The position numbers and the translations under genes were made by a program. The notes below the pieces were generated by a model that ran no database searches, was not told the origin of the DNA, and saw only the letters and a program-made list of their open reading frames with translations. This document shows, piece by piece, positions 1 to 9,674 of a DNA stretch of 60,676 nt. Source of the DNA: Caldilineaceae bacterium (GTDB lineage: Bacteria; Chloroflexota; Anaerolineae; Caldilineales; Caldilineaceae); assembly GCA_026989655.1 (NCBI GenBank), contig JALSIX010000086.1:1-60676 (forward strand), given 5' to 3'. The first letter of the stretch is position 1. Each line of letters opens with the position of its first letter.

Positions 1-3000
1 TGCAGGGGGGGACGGTCCCCGTGCCCCAGCCACTGGAGGGATCTTCGAAGTCGTCCCGGTAGGTGGGCACCGTGGGCGTGGGGGTGGGGGTGAAGGTGGG
101 CGTCGCGGTGGGCGTGTCCGTGGGGGTGGGCGAGGGGGTGCCCGGCGGCAGCGGAGTGTTGGTGGCCGTGGGGGTAGGGGTCTTCGTGGGGGTGGGGGTG
201 AAGGTGGGCGTCGGGGTAGGGGTGTTCGTGGGCAGCAGCGGGGTGCCCGTGGGGGTCACCGCGGGCGACGGGAAGGGCGTGAAGGTGGGCGTCGGCGTGG
301 CCGTGGGCGGCACGGGTGTGGGGGTGTTCGTGGGTGTCGGGGTGGGGGCCACCCCGCCCCGGCTTACCTGGGGCAGGTAGATCCGCTGGGCCGGCGGCGT
401 GCCCGAGGGCCGTGTGGGGGTCGGTGTGGGCTGGGCTGCCAGGAACACCCGGAAGACGCTGCGGCCGTGGGTGGCCGCGAAGAGCTGGCTGCCATCCGTG
501 GTGATGTGGAGGTCCACCACGGCCACGTTGGGCATCCCGTTGTCGAAGGGCTCCCAGGTCTGGCCGTCGTTGGTGGAACGGAAGACGCCCACGTCCGTGC
601 CGATGTAGAGGGTGTTGGGCCGGACCGGGTCCAGTACCACGGAGAGGACCGGCACGTCGGGCAGGTTGCCACTGATGTCCTGCCAGGTGTTGCCGCCGTC
701 GGCGCTCTTGAAGACGTGGCCCTTCTGGCCCGGGGTGTGGACGTTGAAGCCGTTGAAGACCACGTAGGCGGTGTTGGGATCGGTCTGGGAGACCGCGATC
801 CGGGAGATGAAGCGGTTGGGCAGCGGGCTCTTGGTCACGTCCTGCCAGGAACCTCCGGTGTTCCGGGTGACGTGGACCTTGCCGTCGGAGGTGCCCACCC
901 AGATGGTCTTGGGATCCGACGGTGCCACCGTGATGGCGGAGACCATGCCCTGGCCCTTGGTCAGATCGCCGCTGATGGGGGTCCAGTTCTCGCCCCGGTC
1001 CGCGGTGCGGTAGACCCGGTGGGTGCCGAAGTAGAACACGCCCCGGGTGTTGGGGTCCCCGGCCATGGGCGGATAGAACAGGGCCCGATCCTGCTGTTCC
1101 ACGCCCTTCATCTTGACGGGCCAGAAGGCGTCGTCACAGGCGCTGGGACAGCCCTGGTTGCGCTGGAAGCTCTTGCCGAAGCGGGTGCCGTACCAGATGG
1201 TGGGGTCGAAGGGATCGGCCAGGGAGAAGCCGCCGTCTCCCACGTCCATGGCCGTCCACTCGGTGGTGCGGGCCTGCAGGTCCACGTAGGCCTTGTTGTT
1301 GTCCTGCATCCCGCCGAAGAGATAGCGCGGGTTGCGGGGGTTGTCCAGGGCGATGCCGGTGAACTGGAGGGTGGCCAGGTTGGTGTTGCGGTTCTGCCAG
1401 GTCTTGCCCCCGTCCGTGGACTTCCAGACGCCGCCGTCGTTGCCGATCCACACCACGCTGGGGTTCGAGGGCGCGAAGGCGATGGCATGCATGTCCGGGT
1501 GCAGGGTGGTGGCGGGGGAGGTGTTGGGCGAGAGGTCCTCCCAGGTCTGGCCCGCGTCGGTGGAGCGGATCACCACCTTGCGGATGGAGAGGTCGCTGTC
1601 GTTCTGGCCGCCGTACAGGGCCATTCCGCCCAGGTAGATGGTGTTCGGGTCTCCGGGGTGGATCTCCACCACGTGGGAGTACCAGCACTGGCTGCCACAG
1701 AAGTTGTACCCCGTCTGGACCTGGGACCAGCTCTGGCCGCCGTCGGTGGAGCGGAAGACCAGGGCGCCGTTGTACCGGTTCGGGACGGTCACCTCGTAGC
1801 TGGCCACCAAGATCTGGGGGTTGGACGGGCTGATGGCCAGGAGAACCCGACCGATCTGGAACTGCCGGGGGCTGGGAAGGCCGTTGACGAGCTGGCTCCA
1901 GTTGGTGCCGCCGTCCGTGCTCTTGAACACTCCGTAGCCCCAGAAGGCCGCGTAGACCACGTTGGGGGTTCGGGGATCTATCTCCAGGTCACTGGCACCG
2001 AAACAGTTGGGGTCCCGACAGGCCAGGAGCGCCTCCCAGGTCTGTCCCCCGTCCTTGGAGCGGAAGATCCCCCGAGGCGGTGTGGCCACCCCGGGGATGC
2101 CGGCACGGGACGACGCCACGTAGAGGGTGTTGGACTGTTGGGGATGGACCTGGATGCGGGCAATGGCCATGCCCGCGAACACGTCCCGGCCCAGGGAAGT
2201 CCAGGTCTGGCCGCCGTCGGTGGAGCGGAGGATGCCCGCGCCGTAGTAGTTGTCCAGGCCTGGGGTGGGCTCGCCGGTCCCTGCGTAGAGGGTGTCGGGG
2301 TTGCCCGGGTCCAGGGTCAGGGCACCGATGGCCAGGGAGGGCTGGTCGTCGGTGAGGGGCGTCCAGGTGTCGCCGCCGTCGGTGGTCTTCCACACGCCGC
2401 CCAGGGCCAATCCCAGGTAGACGGTGTCCGGATCGCCGGGATGGACGGCGATGGCCCGCACCCGGCCGGTGACGTCCACTCGCTGGCGTCCCATCTGGGA
2501 GTTCTTCATGGGGGCCGGGCCCAAGTTCTCCCAGCGGGGCAGAGCGGCCGCGGCCTGGATGGGCCGCATCTCCTCCAGGGCCTCCACGGCCCGGGCGAAG
2601 CCGGCGACCGGGAGGGTATCCAGGGGGTAGGCCCGTTGGGCTACCAGGTAGTTGGCCCGTCGCTGGGGGCCGTCGCCTATGCCCTCCAGGGCGCTCGTCG
2701 GAGGCCGGGCCACGAACGGTTCGAGGTCCCTGTCCTTGGGTTTCCCAGCATGGACCGTGGGAAAGGCCGTTGGATCGGGCTGCCACCAGGCTGTGGACTC
2801 GGGCACCCTTTCCAGGGAGAGCACCTGATGCGGGCGCAGGGCGGGGGCCTTGGCGTTGTGTTCCGGCATGGGAAGCCTGCCGAGCCCTGGGGGCGGCCCC
2901 GAGGGCTCGGGGAGGGCCCCGGTGCCACAGGCCACCAGGAAAAGGGCCAGGATCCATATCCACTGTACGGTGAACCAAGACACGAACCAACGAGGGCGAG

Positions 3001-3025
3001 GAGTGGAAGCAGCAGAGGTGTCCAC
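1..3025 (-). CDS. Propeller-repeat (BNR/Vps10-like) surface lipoprotein, partial at window edge
   Basis: The frame stays open from a GTG at 3025 to base 1, so about 1008 residues are visible and the C-terminus is missing. A GGGAGGTC ribosome site sits just before the GTG. Residues 22-32 form a hydrophobic stretch ending in a lipobox (LFLVAC), so the protein is probably lipidated and displayed outside the membrane. Most of the rest is a series of repeats of the type '[10 protein letters not shown]' alternating with 'DPxNPxTLYxG', typical of sortilin/Vps10 and YCF48-like beta-propellers. Near residue 890 a motif IYLPQVSRG precedes a roughly 90-residue Thr/Pro linker. After the linker comes [11 protein letters not shown], the start of what looks like a C-terminal beta-sandwich module. 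No catalytic site was recognised; binding or glycan-related roles are only guesses. Confidence 0.85.
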   Translation of the reverse strand, partial: MDTSAASTPRPRWFVSWFTVQWIWILALFLVACGTGALPEPSGPPPGLGRLPMPEHNAKAPALRPHQVLSLERVPESTAWWQPDPTAFPTVHAGKPKDRDLEPFVARPPTSALEGIGDGPQRRANYLVAQRAYPLDTLPVAGFARAVEALEEMRPIQAAAALPRWENLGPAPMKNSQMGRQRVDVTGRVRAIAVHPGDPDTVYLGLALGGVWKTTDGGDTWTPLTDDQPSLAIGALTLDPGNPDTLYAGTGEPTPGLDNYYGAGILRSTDGGQTWTSLGRDVFAGMAIARIQVHPQQSNTLYVASSRAGIPGVATPPRGIFRSKDGGQTWEALLACRDPNCFGASDLEIDPRTPNVVYAAFWGYGVFKSTDGGTNWSQLVNGLPSPRQFQIGRVLLAISPSNPQILVASYEVTVPNRYNGALVFRSTDGGQSWSQVQTGYNFCGSQCWYSHVVEIHPGDPNTIYLGGMALYGGQNDSDLSIRKVVIRSTDAGQTWEDLSPNTSPATTLHPDMHAIAFAPSNPSVVWIGNDGGVWKSTDGGKTWQNRNTNLATLQFTGIALDNPRNPRYLFGGMQDNNKAYVDLQARTTEWTAMDVGDGGFSLADPFDPTIWYGTRFGKSFQRNQGCPSACDDAFWPVKMKGVEQQDRALFYPPMAGDPNTRGVFYFGTHRVYRTADRGENWTPISGDLTKGQGMVSAITVAPSDPKTIWVGTSDGKVHVTRNTGGSWQDVTKSPLPNRFISRIAVSQTDPNTAYVVFNGFNVHTPGQKGHVFKSADGGNTWQDISGNLPDVPVLSVVLDPVRPNTLYIGTDVGVFRSTNDGQTWEPFDNGMPNVAVVDLHITTDGSQLFAATHGRSVFRVFLAAQPTPTPTRPSGTPPAQRIYLPQVSRGGVAPTPTPTNTPTPVPPTATPTPTFTPFPSPAVTPTGTPLLPTNTPTPTPTFTPTPTKTPTPTATNTPLPPGTPSPTPTDTPTATPTFTPTPTPTVPTYRDDFEDPSSGWGTGTVPPC

Positions 3026-3341
3026 GATGACCTCCCTTCCGGTGTGCAGAGGGTGGGACGGCAACGGCTGCTCAGGGATCCGTGCACCAAAATGTGCCCT
3101 GCGGACACAGGAATCCAGGGGAATGATCGAGCACGGGCGGTCCGGACGGAGCCCGGAGGCCTCTGGGGCGGTTCGATGCCCGGGGACAGGCCAGGCCCCC
3201 CGCGGGGGTCGGACACCCGATAGGCGGCACGCTCAATACCTGCTTTGCTGCCATTGTATCCTGGATCTTCTCAGAACTGTCTCAGGAAAAAGGCACGGGT
3301 TCCGGGCCCAAGGGGCATCGCGAATTTGTGAAATCCAGAAC

Positions 3342-3371
3342 TTGACGGGAGGGCCCTCTTTGGTATATGAT
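3342..3371 (+). promoter_or_regulatory. Predicted sigma-70-type promoter, orphan
   Basis: TTGACG (3342-3347) and TATGAT (3366-3371) are separated by 18 bases. Transcription would start near 3378 and run to the hairpin at 3415-3449, with no plus-strand protein gene downstream. It therefore either drives a short RNA or is fortuitous. Confidence 0.45.
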
Positions 3372-3414
3372 ACGATCTGGACGGCAGCTTTAGCGGTTTA
3401 GGCAATGTCGACCT

Positions 3415-3449
3415 GGGTTTCTGCCTCGGTCCCCCGGAGGCAGAAACCC
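3415..3449. terminator. 13-bp perfect hairpin, likely terminator of the mrp-metC-kinase operon
   Basis: The arms 3415-3427 and 3437-3449 are exact reverse complements with a 9-base loop. It lies about 100 bases past the stop of the sugar kinase on the minus strand, and about 40 bases past the predicted plus-strand start near 3378. There is no clear T-tract on either side. It could act in both directions. Confidence 0.5.
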
Positions 3450-3551
3450 TTCCCCGGTCTTTCTCCCCGGAGATCCGGGCGGCGAACTCGCTCCTTTTCG
3501 CCTCTCCAGCCCTGCCGTCTCTCCCTGCCTCCCGGTCCCGGGAGCGCTTCC

Positions 3552-5096
3552 TCATTCCCACCCTGCAGGCCAGGATCTCTCCACGGTGGAGGCAGGACCC
3601 ACGATCCGGGTGTAGAGGGCCTCCTGACGGGCCAAGGCCTGGGTATAACGGCGGTGCGCCTGGGGGTCCGGGACATGGACGGTCCTCGATGGCGGTGGGA
3701 GGGCCGCCCTTCTCCCGTTCAGGGCCTCCACGGCCAGGAGCGCGGCGCCCCGGGCCGTGGCCACGTCGCCCTCCACGTGGTGCACCGCCCGCCCCAGCAC
3801 GTCGGCCAGGATCTGGCGCCAGAGAGGCAGGGCGGCCAGGGCACCGCCGCTGGCCATGCCCGGAGCCTGGGGGGCCAGGAAGGGGGACAGGCGCTCCACC
3901 ACGGCCCGCAGGCGCAGGGCCACGGCCTCCAGCCCGGCCCGCAGGATGTGGGCGGGCTCGGTCTCGTCGGTGAGGCCGTGGAGGGTCATGGTCGCGTGGG
4001 TGGCCCAGCCGGGACTGCGTTCACCCCGGAGGAAGGGCAGCACCGTGAGGCCATGGCTGTCCGGCGGGAGCGCGGCCGCGGCCGCCAGCAGTTCCCCCTC
4101 GGAAGGGGTCTGGAGCACCCTGCCCAGCCAGCGGTAGAGGGAGCCGCCGTCGGTCAGCGCGCCGCCCACCAGCCAGCGGGATCCGTCCACGGGATAGCGC
4201 CACAGGCCCGGGGGCAGCGGGGGGACCGCGCCCGGGTCCGATGTGGGGACCACCACTCGAGCCGCTGCGCTGGTGCCGATGGTCAGGGCCAGACGGGAGG
4301 GGTCTGTGCAGCCGCTGCCCACGCTGGCCGCCACCCCGTCGCCCACGGCCAGGAAGAGGCGGGCCTGGGCCAGCTCGGGCCAGCGGGCCGCGTGGTCTGG
4401 GGCCAATCCCTGCAGCCCCTGGTGGAACTCGCGGAGGGGGGGAAGGGTCTCTGCCGGGATGGCCAGCCGTTCCAGCCAGGGGGTGTGCCAGGTGCCGGTG
4501 AGGCCGTCGAAGAGGCCGGTCCAGCCGGCCTCACTGGTGCTCACCGGGGCGAAGGGTCGGCCGGTCCAGCGGGCCAGCAGGTGGGCGGCGCCGGTCTGCC
4601 AGCGGGCCACCCGGGCCAGGAGCTCGGGCTGGGTTCGACGGAGGTGGCGGAGCTGTGCCGGCGCGTAGGCGTTGTGCACGGGGACGCCGGTGCGCTGGTA
4701 GGTGGATGCCAGCCGTCCCTCCTGGGCCAGCTCCTGGCGCAGGGCCTGCGCGTCCTGGCCGCTGCGGGTGTCCGCGTAGGTCAGCAGGGGGGTGACCGGG
4801 GTACCCTGGGCATCCACGCCCAGCCAACACATGGCAAAGGAGGCCCAGGCCAGGGCCTGGACATGGATCTGGTCTCGGAATGGGCTGGCCCGGAGCTGCT
4901 CCAGACAGTGGTTGACCGCGGTTTCGACGCTTGCCACCAGCTCCTGGGGCGAGCCGGTGCCGTCCGGGGCCAGGGAGAAGGGGGACCGGCCTTCGGTCCC
5001 GGGCAGAGGGGTGCCGTCCTCCTGGAAGAGGAGACAGCGGACGGAGGAGCTGCCCAGGTCCAGCGCGGCGATGACAGGACGGCGGGCTGGGGGCAC
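3552..5096 (-). CDS. FGGY-family carbohydrate kinase (gluconokinase/xylulokinase-like)
   Basis: This 514-residue protein has the length and fold markers of FGGY kinases, which phosphorylate a sugar or polyol with ATP in the cytoplasm. The N-terminal phosphate-binding motif is ALDLGSSSVR near residue 11. The second actin-fold half begins near residue 240 (AVGDGVAASVGSG), followed by LTIGTSAAARV. ASGGALA near residue 420 is the adenosine-binding signature. The gluconokinase-like spacing is closer than glycerol kinase, but the substrate cannot be read from sequence. It starts 3 bases after the stop of the upstream PLP enzyme, so the two are co-transcribed, probably as the tail of the mrp operon. 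A hairpin at 3415-3449 probably ends the transcript. Confidence 0.85.
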   Translation of the reverse strand: MPPARRPVIAALDLGSSSVRCLLFQEDGTPLPGTEGRSPFSLAPDGTGSPQELVASVETAVNHCLEQLRASPFRDQIHVQALAWASFAMCWLGVDAQGTPVTPLLTYADTRSGQDAQALRQELAQEGRLASTYQRTGVPVHNAYAPAQLRHLRRTQPELLARVARWQTGAAHLLARWTGRPFAPVSTSEAGWTGLFDGLTGTWHTPWLERLAIPAETLPPLREFHQGLQGLAPDHAARWPELAQARLFLAVGDGVAASVGSGCTDPSRLALTIGTSAAARVVVPTSDPGAVPPLPPGLWRYPVDGSRWLVGGALTDGGSLYRWLGRVLQTPSEGELLAAAAALPPDSHGLTVLPFLRGERSPGWATHATMTLHGLTDETEPAHILRAGLEAVALRLRAVVERLSPFLAPQAPGMASGGALAALPLWRQILADVLGRAVHHVEGDVATARGAALLAVEALNGRRAALPPPSRTVHVPDPQAHRRYTQALARQEALYTRIVGPASTVERSWPAGWE

Positions 5097-5099
5097 GGC

Positions 5100-6287
5100 T
5101 CAGGGCGCCTCTCCGCTGCGGCGGTAGATCTCCAGGGCCTGGGCCAGGTCCTGGAGCAGGTCCTCCGGGTCTTCCAGCCCGATGGAGACCCGATAGTGGT
5201 CGTCTGTGAGGCCGAGCTGACGCCGGAGCTCGTGGTTGCCGTAGTAGCTGAAGGCCAGGGGGGAGAGGAGGCTCTCGAAGCCTCCCCAACTGTAGCCCAG
5301 GTGGAAGAGGCGCAGGCTGTTGACGAACGCGGCCCGGGCCGCCTCGCCCCGGGGCCGAAGGCGGAAGGAGAAGAGGCCGCTGTCGCCCATGCACTGGCTG
5401 CGGTGGAGGGCATGGTGGGGGTGGCTTTCCAGGCCGGGGTGGAGCACCTCCACCACCTCTGGGTGTTCCTGCAGCCAGCGCGCGATCCGCAGGGCCGAGG
5501 TCTCGTGTTGGCGCAGCCGGATCGGCAGGCTGCGCAGCCCCCGGAGGGCCAGGTAGGCGTCGTCCGGGGCCAGGGAGGCCCCCAGGAGGGTGTAGACCCT
5601 CCGCACGGGGCGCATGGCCTCCTGGGTGCCCACCACCAGGCCCAGGAGGAGGTCTGAGTGGCCCGCGATGTACTTGGTACCGGAGTGGACGCTCAGGTCC
5701 AGTCCGAGGTTCAGGGGTTTCTGGTAGAGGGGTGTGGCCCAGGTGTTGTCGATGGCGGTCCAGATGCCCCGTTCCCGGGCCAGGGCGGCCACGGCCCGCA
5801 GGTCCTGGATCTGGAAGAGGCCGCTGGAGGGGGATTCCAGGAAGATCAGGCGGGTGTTGTCCTGGAGGTAGGGGCGGAGGTCCTGGGACGCCTCGGCGGG
5901 GAAGAAGGTGGTCTCCACGCCGAAGCGGCGGTAGAGGGACTGGAGCGCGGACCGGGTGGGGCCGTAGACGGTGTCCACGCAGAGGACGTGGTCGCCCGTC
6001 TGCAGGAGGGCGCTGAGGACCAGGTTGATGGCCGCCATGCCCGAGGCGGTGGCCACACAGTCGGCCCCGTGTTCCAGGTGGGCGATCTTCTCCTCCAGGA
6101 TCCGGACGGTGGGGTTGCTGCCCCGGTGGTAGACGTAGGGGCGGCTCTGTTGGCCGGCCACGTGGGCCTTCCAGGTCTCGTAGTCGGGGAAGGCGAAGAG
6201 GCTCGCATGGTAGACGGGCGGGTTCACCGCGCCGTGCTGCTCCTGGGGCTCCTCAAAGAGGTGGGCGATCGCGGTGGATTCGTGCAT
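5100..6287 (-). CDS. metC: Trans-sulfuration family PLP enzyme (cystathionine beta-lyase-like)
   Basis: A 395-residue member of the Cys/Met-metabolism PLP family (MetC/MetB/methionine gamma-lyase), which act on cystathionine or related sulfur amino acids. The PLP lysine is in SVHSGTKYIAGHSD, the phosphate-binding region is TASGMAAINL, and the aspartate that contacts the pyridine ring is in AIDNTWATP. The family member YHRGSNPT (residues about 65-72) is near the usual YxRxxNPT tyrosine/arginine signature. The ATG at 6287 is chosen because GAGGG lies 6 bases upstream; an upstream ATG at 6335 has no such site. EC-level assignment among lyase types is uncertain; the long aromatic C-terminal part (GYSWGGFESL) favours cystathionine beta-lyase. 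It lies between mrpG (53-base gap) and the sugar kinase. Confidence 0.8.
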   Translation of the reverse strand: MHESTAIAHLFEEPQEQHGAVNPPVYHASLFAFPDYETWKAHVAGQQSRPYVYHRGSNPTVRILEEKIAHLEHGADCVATASGMAAINLVLSALLQTGDHVLCVDTVYGPTRSALQSLYRRFGVETTFFPAEASQDLRPYLQDNTRLIFLESPSSGLFQIQDLRAVAALARERGIWTAIDNTWATPLYQKPLNLGLDLSVHSGTKYIAGHSDLLLGLVVGTQEAMRPVRRVYTLLGASLAPDDAYLALRGLRSLPIRLRQHETSALRIARWLQEHPEVVEVLHPGLESHPHHALHRSQCMGDSGLFSFRLRPRGEAARAAFVNSLRLFHLGYSWGGFESLLSPLAFSYYGNHELRRQLGLTDDHYRVSIGLEDPEDLLQDLAQALEIYRRSGEAP

Positions 6288-6340
6288 GGCTTTCCCTCGG
6301 GGTGGGGATGGTGGATCCGGGGCGGGGTCCGGCACGGCAC

Positions 6341-6685
6341 TCAGTCCTGACGGGCATCGGCCAGGTCGTCGTGGCGGAGGATCAGCCGTTCGAAGCGCTG
6401 TTGTGCTCGGTAGGTGGCTCGGGCCATGGTGGTGGTGGCGATGGGGCCCGTGATGAAGAAGAGGAGGATCAGGGCCACCATGCGGGGCAACTGGGATGCA
6501 TCCCAGAAGTAGATGCCCGTGGCCAGCAGGATCCCGCTCACTCCCAGGGTGGCGGCCTTGCCCGCGGCGTGCATCCGGGTGTAGATGTCGGGGAGCACGT
6601 TGATGCCCAGGGCCGCGATGGCCATGAAGGCCACTCCCAGGCCGGCCACCCCCACCACCAGCAGACGGATCAGCTCCTCGCTCAT
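6341..6685 (-). CDS. mrpG: Mrp cation/proton antiporter subunit G
   Basis: A 114-residue membrane protein with three hydrophobic segments and the MrpG/PhaG pattern: GLGVAFMAIAALGI, then LPDIYTRMHAAGKAATLG, the family's best-conserved stretch. MrpG is a small subunit of the hetero-oligomeric Na+(Li+,K+)/H+ antiporter in the cytoplasmic membrane. The ATG at 6685 overlaps the mrpF stop by 4 bases (ATGA), so translation is coupled. It is the last Mrp gene of the operon. Confidence 0.92.
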   Translation of the reverse strand: MSEELIRLLVVGVAGLGVAFMAIAALGINVLPDIYTRMHAAGKAATLGVSGILLATGIYFWDASQLPRMVALILLFFITGPIATTTMARATYRAQQRFERLILRHDDLADARQD

Positions 6686-6978
6686 CCTTCCATCTCCTCC
6701 TCTTCTTCCCCGGATCGCTCCAGGTAGCGGGCGAACATCACCGTGCCCAGGAAGCCCAACACCGCGGTGACAATGGCCCCCTCCAGCAGGACGAAGGAGC
6801 CGCTGTGGACCGCGAAGAGGGCGAAGATGGCCACGGCATGGATGGCGATCAGATCGAAGGCCACCGTTCGATTGGGCACATCGGGCCCTCGGTAGAGGCG
6901 GATGAAGCACACGGTGAGGGAGGCGGCCAGGACGAAGATCAGGATCCCGATGGCGGCCTCGAAGGTGGTGGGGCTCAT
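6682..6978 (-). CDS. mrpF: Mrp cation/proton antiporter subunit F
   Basis: A 98-residue protein with three transmembrane helices and the MrpF motif RLYRGPDVPNRTVAFDLI in the first loop. It ends in a short acidic tail (SGEEEEEMEG). The start codon at 6978 overlaps mrpE by 4 bases and its stop overlaps mrpG by 4 bases. Confidence 0.92.
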   Translation of the reverse strand: MSPTTFEAAIGILIFVLAASLTVCFIRLYRGPDVPNRTVAFDLIAIHAVAIFALFAVHSGSFVLLEGAIVTAVLGFLGTVMFARYLERSGEEEEEMEG

Positions 6979-7514
6979 GGTCGGGCCTCCTGTTGGGCCT
7001 GTTCCACGGCCTCCACCAGACGGCGCAGGCGGAGGATGCGTTCCTCGAACCGATGCGCGATCTCGGCCCGGAAGGCCTCGGGGTCGGTCACATGGATGGC
7101 GTGGACGTAGAGGGTGTCCCGGCCCATGGGGTCCTGGGCCAGGTCCACGCTGAGGGTGCCTGGGGTCAGGGTGATGAGGGTGGCCAGGGCGGTCCGATCC
7201 AGGTCGGCCTGGAGCCGGAGGGGGATGCCCACGATGCCGGGATGGAGGGGCCGCTGTCGGTGTCCTCGGAGGGTGCTCACCAGGTAGCGCAGGACCAGCC
7301 AGGCCAGGCGCACGTTGCTCTCCGCGATGGCGTAGGCGGCGAAGGCCAGGAAGCGGGCCAGGTGGAGGGCAAAGCGGCCGTAGTTGGGCTCGCCCAGGGT
7401 CAGGACCCCGAACCCCAGGGCAAAGCCGAAGAAGAGGTGCACCAGGGTATATTGGCCCGAGAGCGCGGGCCACAACAGGGAGATGAGCAGGTTGATGACG
7501 AGCAGCCGGGCCAT
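6975..7514 (-). CDS. mrpE: Mrp cation/proton antiporter subunit E
   Basis: This 179-residue protein matches MrpE/PhaE: two N-terminal transmembrane helices followed by a cytoplasmic domain containing ATLITLTPGTLSVDL, the conserved core. MrpE is required for assembly and activity of the antiporter in species where it was studied. It is separated from mrpD by 4 bases and overlaps mrpF by 4. Confidence 0.92.
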   Translation of the reverse strand: MARLLVINLLISLLWPALSGQYTLVHLFFGFALGFGVLTLGEPNYGRFALHLARFLAFAAYAIAESNVRLAWLVLRYLVSTLRGHRQRPLHPGIVGIPLRLQADLDRTALATLITLTPGTLSVDLAQDPMGRDTLYVHAIHVTDPEAFRAEIAHRFEERILRLRRLVEAVEQAQQEARP

Positions 7515-7518
7515 CGCT

Positions 7519-9105
7519 CTACTCCTTCTGGGGGAGCTTGTCCAGGGGAGGGATGGTGGGATGGGGGGCGACGGCTCGGATGTAGCCCTCTCGGTCCAGG
7601 GTCTGCTGGGCCGCCACCTGCATCCAGCCGAAGGCCCGTTCGCCGCCCAGCCCCAGGGCCAGGCTCAGGAGGACCGTCCCGGCCAGAGGGGCCAGGACCC
7701 GGGTCCGCCGCCAGGGTTCCTCCAGGGGGCGGACTCGGCTGCGGCCTGGGCGGCGGTACCTTCCCCAGAAGGACTGCTGCCACAGGCGCATGATGTTGAT
7801 CAGGGTGAGGAGGCTGGCCACCAGGCCGGCGGCCACCACCCACCAGTGGCCCGCATCCAGGATGGCCTGGAGGAGGCTCAGCTTGCCGATGAAGCCGCTG
7901 AACGGTGGGATCCCGGCCAGGGAGATGGCCGAGAGGAAGAACAGGGTGGCCAGCAGCGGGCGACGGGCGGCCAGCCCGCCGATGCTGGCCAGGCGTCCGC
8001 TGCCCATCTCCAGCTCCACAGCGCCGCCGGCCATGATCAGGCCGGTCTTGACGATCATGTGGTGGACCAGGTAGAGGAGGGCGGCGGCCAGCCCGAACCC
8101 GGGGGCCAGCCGGTAGATGTCCACGGCCACGGCCAGGCCCACGAACATGAAGCCCACGTGGCTGATGATGTGGAAGCTCAACACCCGGCGGATGGTGGGC
8201 TGGGCCAGGGCGCCCAGGGCCCCCGCCACCATGGTGACGCCCGCGAGGGTCAGCAGGAGCGGTTGCCAGGCCACCAGCAGCTCGGGGAAGAGGAGGGTGT
8301 AGCTGCGGAAGAGGGTGTAGATCCCCACCTTGGTGAGCAGGCCGCCGAAGAGGGCGGTCACCGCGGGGGGCGGCGTGTGGTAGCTGGTGGGCAGCCAGAA
8401 GTGGAAGGGCACCAGGGCCGCCTTGCTGCCGAAGCCCACCAGCAGGAGGCCGGCCAGCAGGGTCCGCACACTGGGGTCGGCCATGTCCAGCCGTTGGGCC
8501 ATCTGGGCCATGTTCAGGGTGCCCAGGGTGCCGTAGGCCACGCCCGCCGCGGCCAGGAAGATGATGGAGGCCAGCAGGTTGAGCACCACGTAGTGGATGC
8601 CGCTGTTGGTCTGGGCGGGCTGGCCGCCCACGGTCAGCAGCACGAAGCTGGCCATGAGGAGCACCTCGAAGAAGACGTAGAGGTTGAAGAGGTCTCCGGC
8701 CAGGAAGGCCCCGTTGACCCCCATGACCAGCACCAGGTACAGGGGATAGAACCCCATCCGCTCCCGGTGGTAGTCCAGGGTGGCCATGGCGTAGGGGAAG
8801 ACGGCCAGCGCGACCACGCCGCCCATCACCAGCATGATCGCGGTCAGGCCGTCGGCCACCACGCTGATGCCGAAGGGCGCGTCCCAGAGGCCCACCTGGA
8901 GGACGTACCGGCGGCCCTGGCCGATGGTCTCCACGGCCACGGCCAGGGCCACTGCCAGGTTCAGGGTCAGGGCCACCGTTCCCAAGGTCCGCTGGAGCCA
9001 GAGCCACCGCCGGAATCCCCATCGGCCGATGAACAGCAGCAGGGCTCCGGTGAAGAGGGGAAGGGCCACCGGAACGACCAACCAGTTCGGGCTGAAGCCG
9101 CTCAC
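7519..9105 (-). CDS. mrpD: Mrp antiporter subunit D (NuoN/NuoL-like proton channel)
   Basis: A 528-residue polytopic membrane protein of the proton-translocating antiporter-like family shared with complex I. Features seen are MGVNGAFLAGDLFNLYVFFE near residue 120, SKAALVPFHFWLPTSYHTPP near residue 230 (the lysine/histidine region of the channel), and FHIISHVGFMFVG in the central helices. It has about 14 hydrophobic helices. The slightly hydrophilic C-terminus (about residues 430-528) is longer than in compact homologues. The stop lies 4 bases before the mrpE start, and the start overlaps the end of mrpC. Confidence 0.93.
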   Translation of the reverse strand: MSGFSPNWLVVPVALPLFTGALLLFIGRWGFRRWLWLQRTLGTVALTLNLAVALAVAVETIGQGRRYVLQVGLWDAPFGISVVADGLTAIMLVMGGVVALAVFPYAMATLDYHRERMGFYPLYLVLVMGVNGAFLAGDLFNLYVFFEVLLMASFVLLTVGGQPAQTNSGIHYVVLNLLASIIFLAAAGVAYGTLGTLNMAQMAQRLDMADPSVRTLLAGLLLVGFGSKAALVPFHFWLPTSYHTPPPAVTALFGGLLTKVGIYTLFRSYTLLFPELLVAWQPLLLTLAGVTMVAGALGALAQPTIRRVLSFHIISHVGFMFVGLAVAVDIYRLAPGFGLAAALLYLVHHMIVKTGLIMAGGAVELEMGSGRLASIGGLAARRPLLATLFFLSAISLAGIPPFSGFIGKLSLLQAILDAGHWWVVAAGLVASLLTLINIMRLWQQSFWGRYRRPGRSRVRPLEEPWRRTRVLAPLAGTVLLSLALGLGGERAFGWMQVAAQQTLDREGYIRAVAPHPTIPPLDKLPQKE

Positions 9106-9674
9106 GGTGCCTCCTCTTCCATGGACTCGAAGGTGTCTTCCTGGGTGTGTCCCATCTCCTCCGCCAGCGCTGGGGGAAGGTCCTCCCGGTCGTAGAGGGG
9201 ATCCACCTCGTAGGCCAGCCAGTCGTACGGGGGCTGGGCCCGGGAGGCCAGGTTCTCCTCTGGGGCGAAGGGGTCGTTCTCCCGCAACAGGGGCACGAGC
9301 TCGCCGTAGACCACATCCATCTTGGTGATGGTGAGACGTCGATGGACCAACATGATGACGAAGGCCGTGATGCCGAAGCTGATGACGATGGCTGTCAGGA
9401 TCAGGGCCTGGGGCAGCGGATCGGCCATCTGCTCCAGGGCGCCGGTGGAGAGGGCCTGCTGGAAGCTCTCCTTGTCCAGGAAGAGGGGCGGGCGCCCCCG
9501 AGCCAGCCGGCCCGAGCCGAAGAGGAGCAGGTTCACGCCATGGCTGAGCAGGCCCAGGCCCAGCAGGAGCTTGATCTGCCCTCGACGCAGGATCAGGTAG
9601 GTGCCACAGGCGAAGAGCACGCCCACGGTCAAGGCCAGCACCCAGGAGGCCGGGAGGGACGGGATGGCACTCAT
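9102..9674 (-). CDS. mrpC: Mrp antiporter subunit C (NuoK-like) with long acidic tail
   Basis: The first about 115 residues are a normal MrpC/NuoK-like subunit with three helices (GTYLILRRGQIKLLLGLGLL; DPLPQALILTAIVISFGITA). The protein continues to 190 residues with an acidic, non-membrane tail of about 75 residues (NDPFAPEEN, YEVDPLYDRED, ESMEEEAP), longer than the roughly 113-residue MrpC of Bacillus. The tail would face one side of the membrane and might bind cations or a partner; that is inference. Both ends overlap neighbours by 4 bases. Confidence 0.92.
   Translation of the reverse strand: MSAIPSLPASWVLALTVGVLFACGTYLILRRGQIKLLLGLGLLSHGVNLLLFGSGRLARGRPPLFLDKESFQQALSTGALEQMADPLPQALILTAIVISFGITAFVIMLVHRRLTITKMDVVYGELVPLLRENDPFAPEENLASRAQPPYDWLAYEVDPLYDREDLPPALAEEMGHTQEDTFESMEEEAP

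Larger units (their letters stand above)
3026..3551. other. Intergenic region between propeller lipoprotein and sugar kinase
   Basis: There is no convincing protein gene here. The stretch 3240-3400 is more AT-rich than its surroundings. It contains a good plus-strand promoter (3342-3371) and a 13-bp perfect hairpin (3415-3449), annotated separately. On the minus strand a TACAAT at 3253-3258 could be the -10 of the lipoprotein gene, with no clear -35. From 3450 to 3551 nothing specific was seen. Confidence 0.5.

Noticed and set aside
63-380. GTG-rich tandem repeats with a plus-strand frame of Val/Gly repeats
   Set aside because: This is the antisense of the Thr/Pro linker of the propeller lipoprotein, whose own frame has a lipobox, family repeats and a ribosome site.
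467-3223. A 918-codon plus-strand open frame
   Set aside because: It is antisense to the propeller lipoprotein; its composition (Gly/Val/His/Asp-rich, no domains) is what GC-rich complementary strands give.
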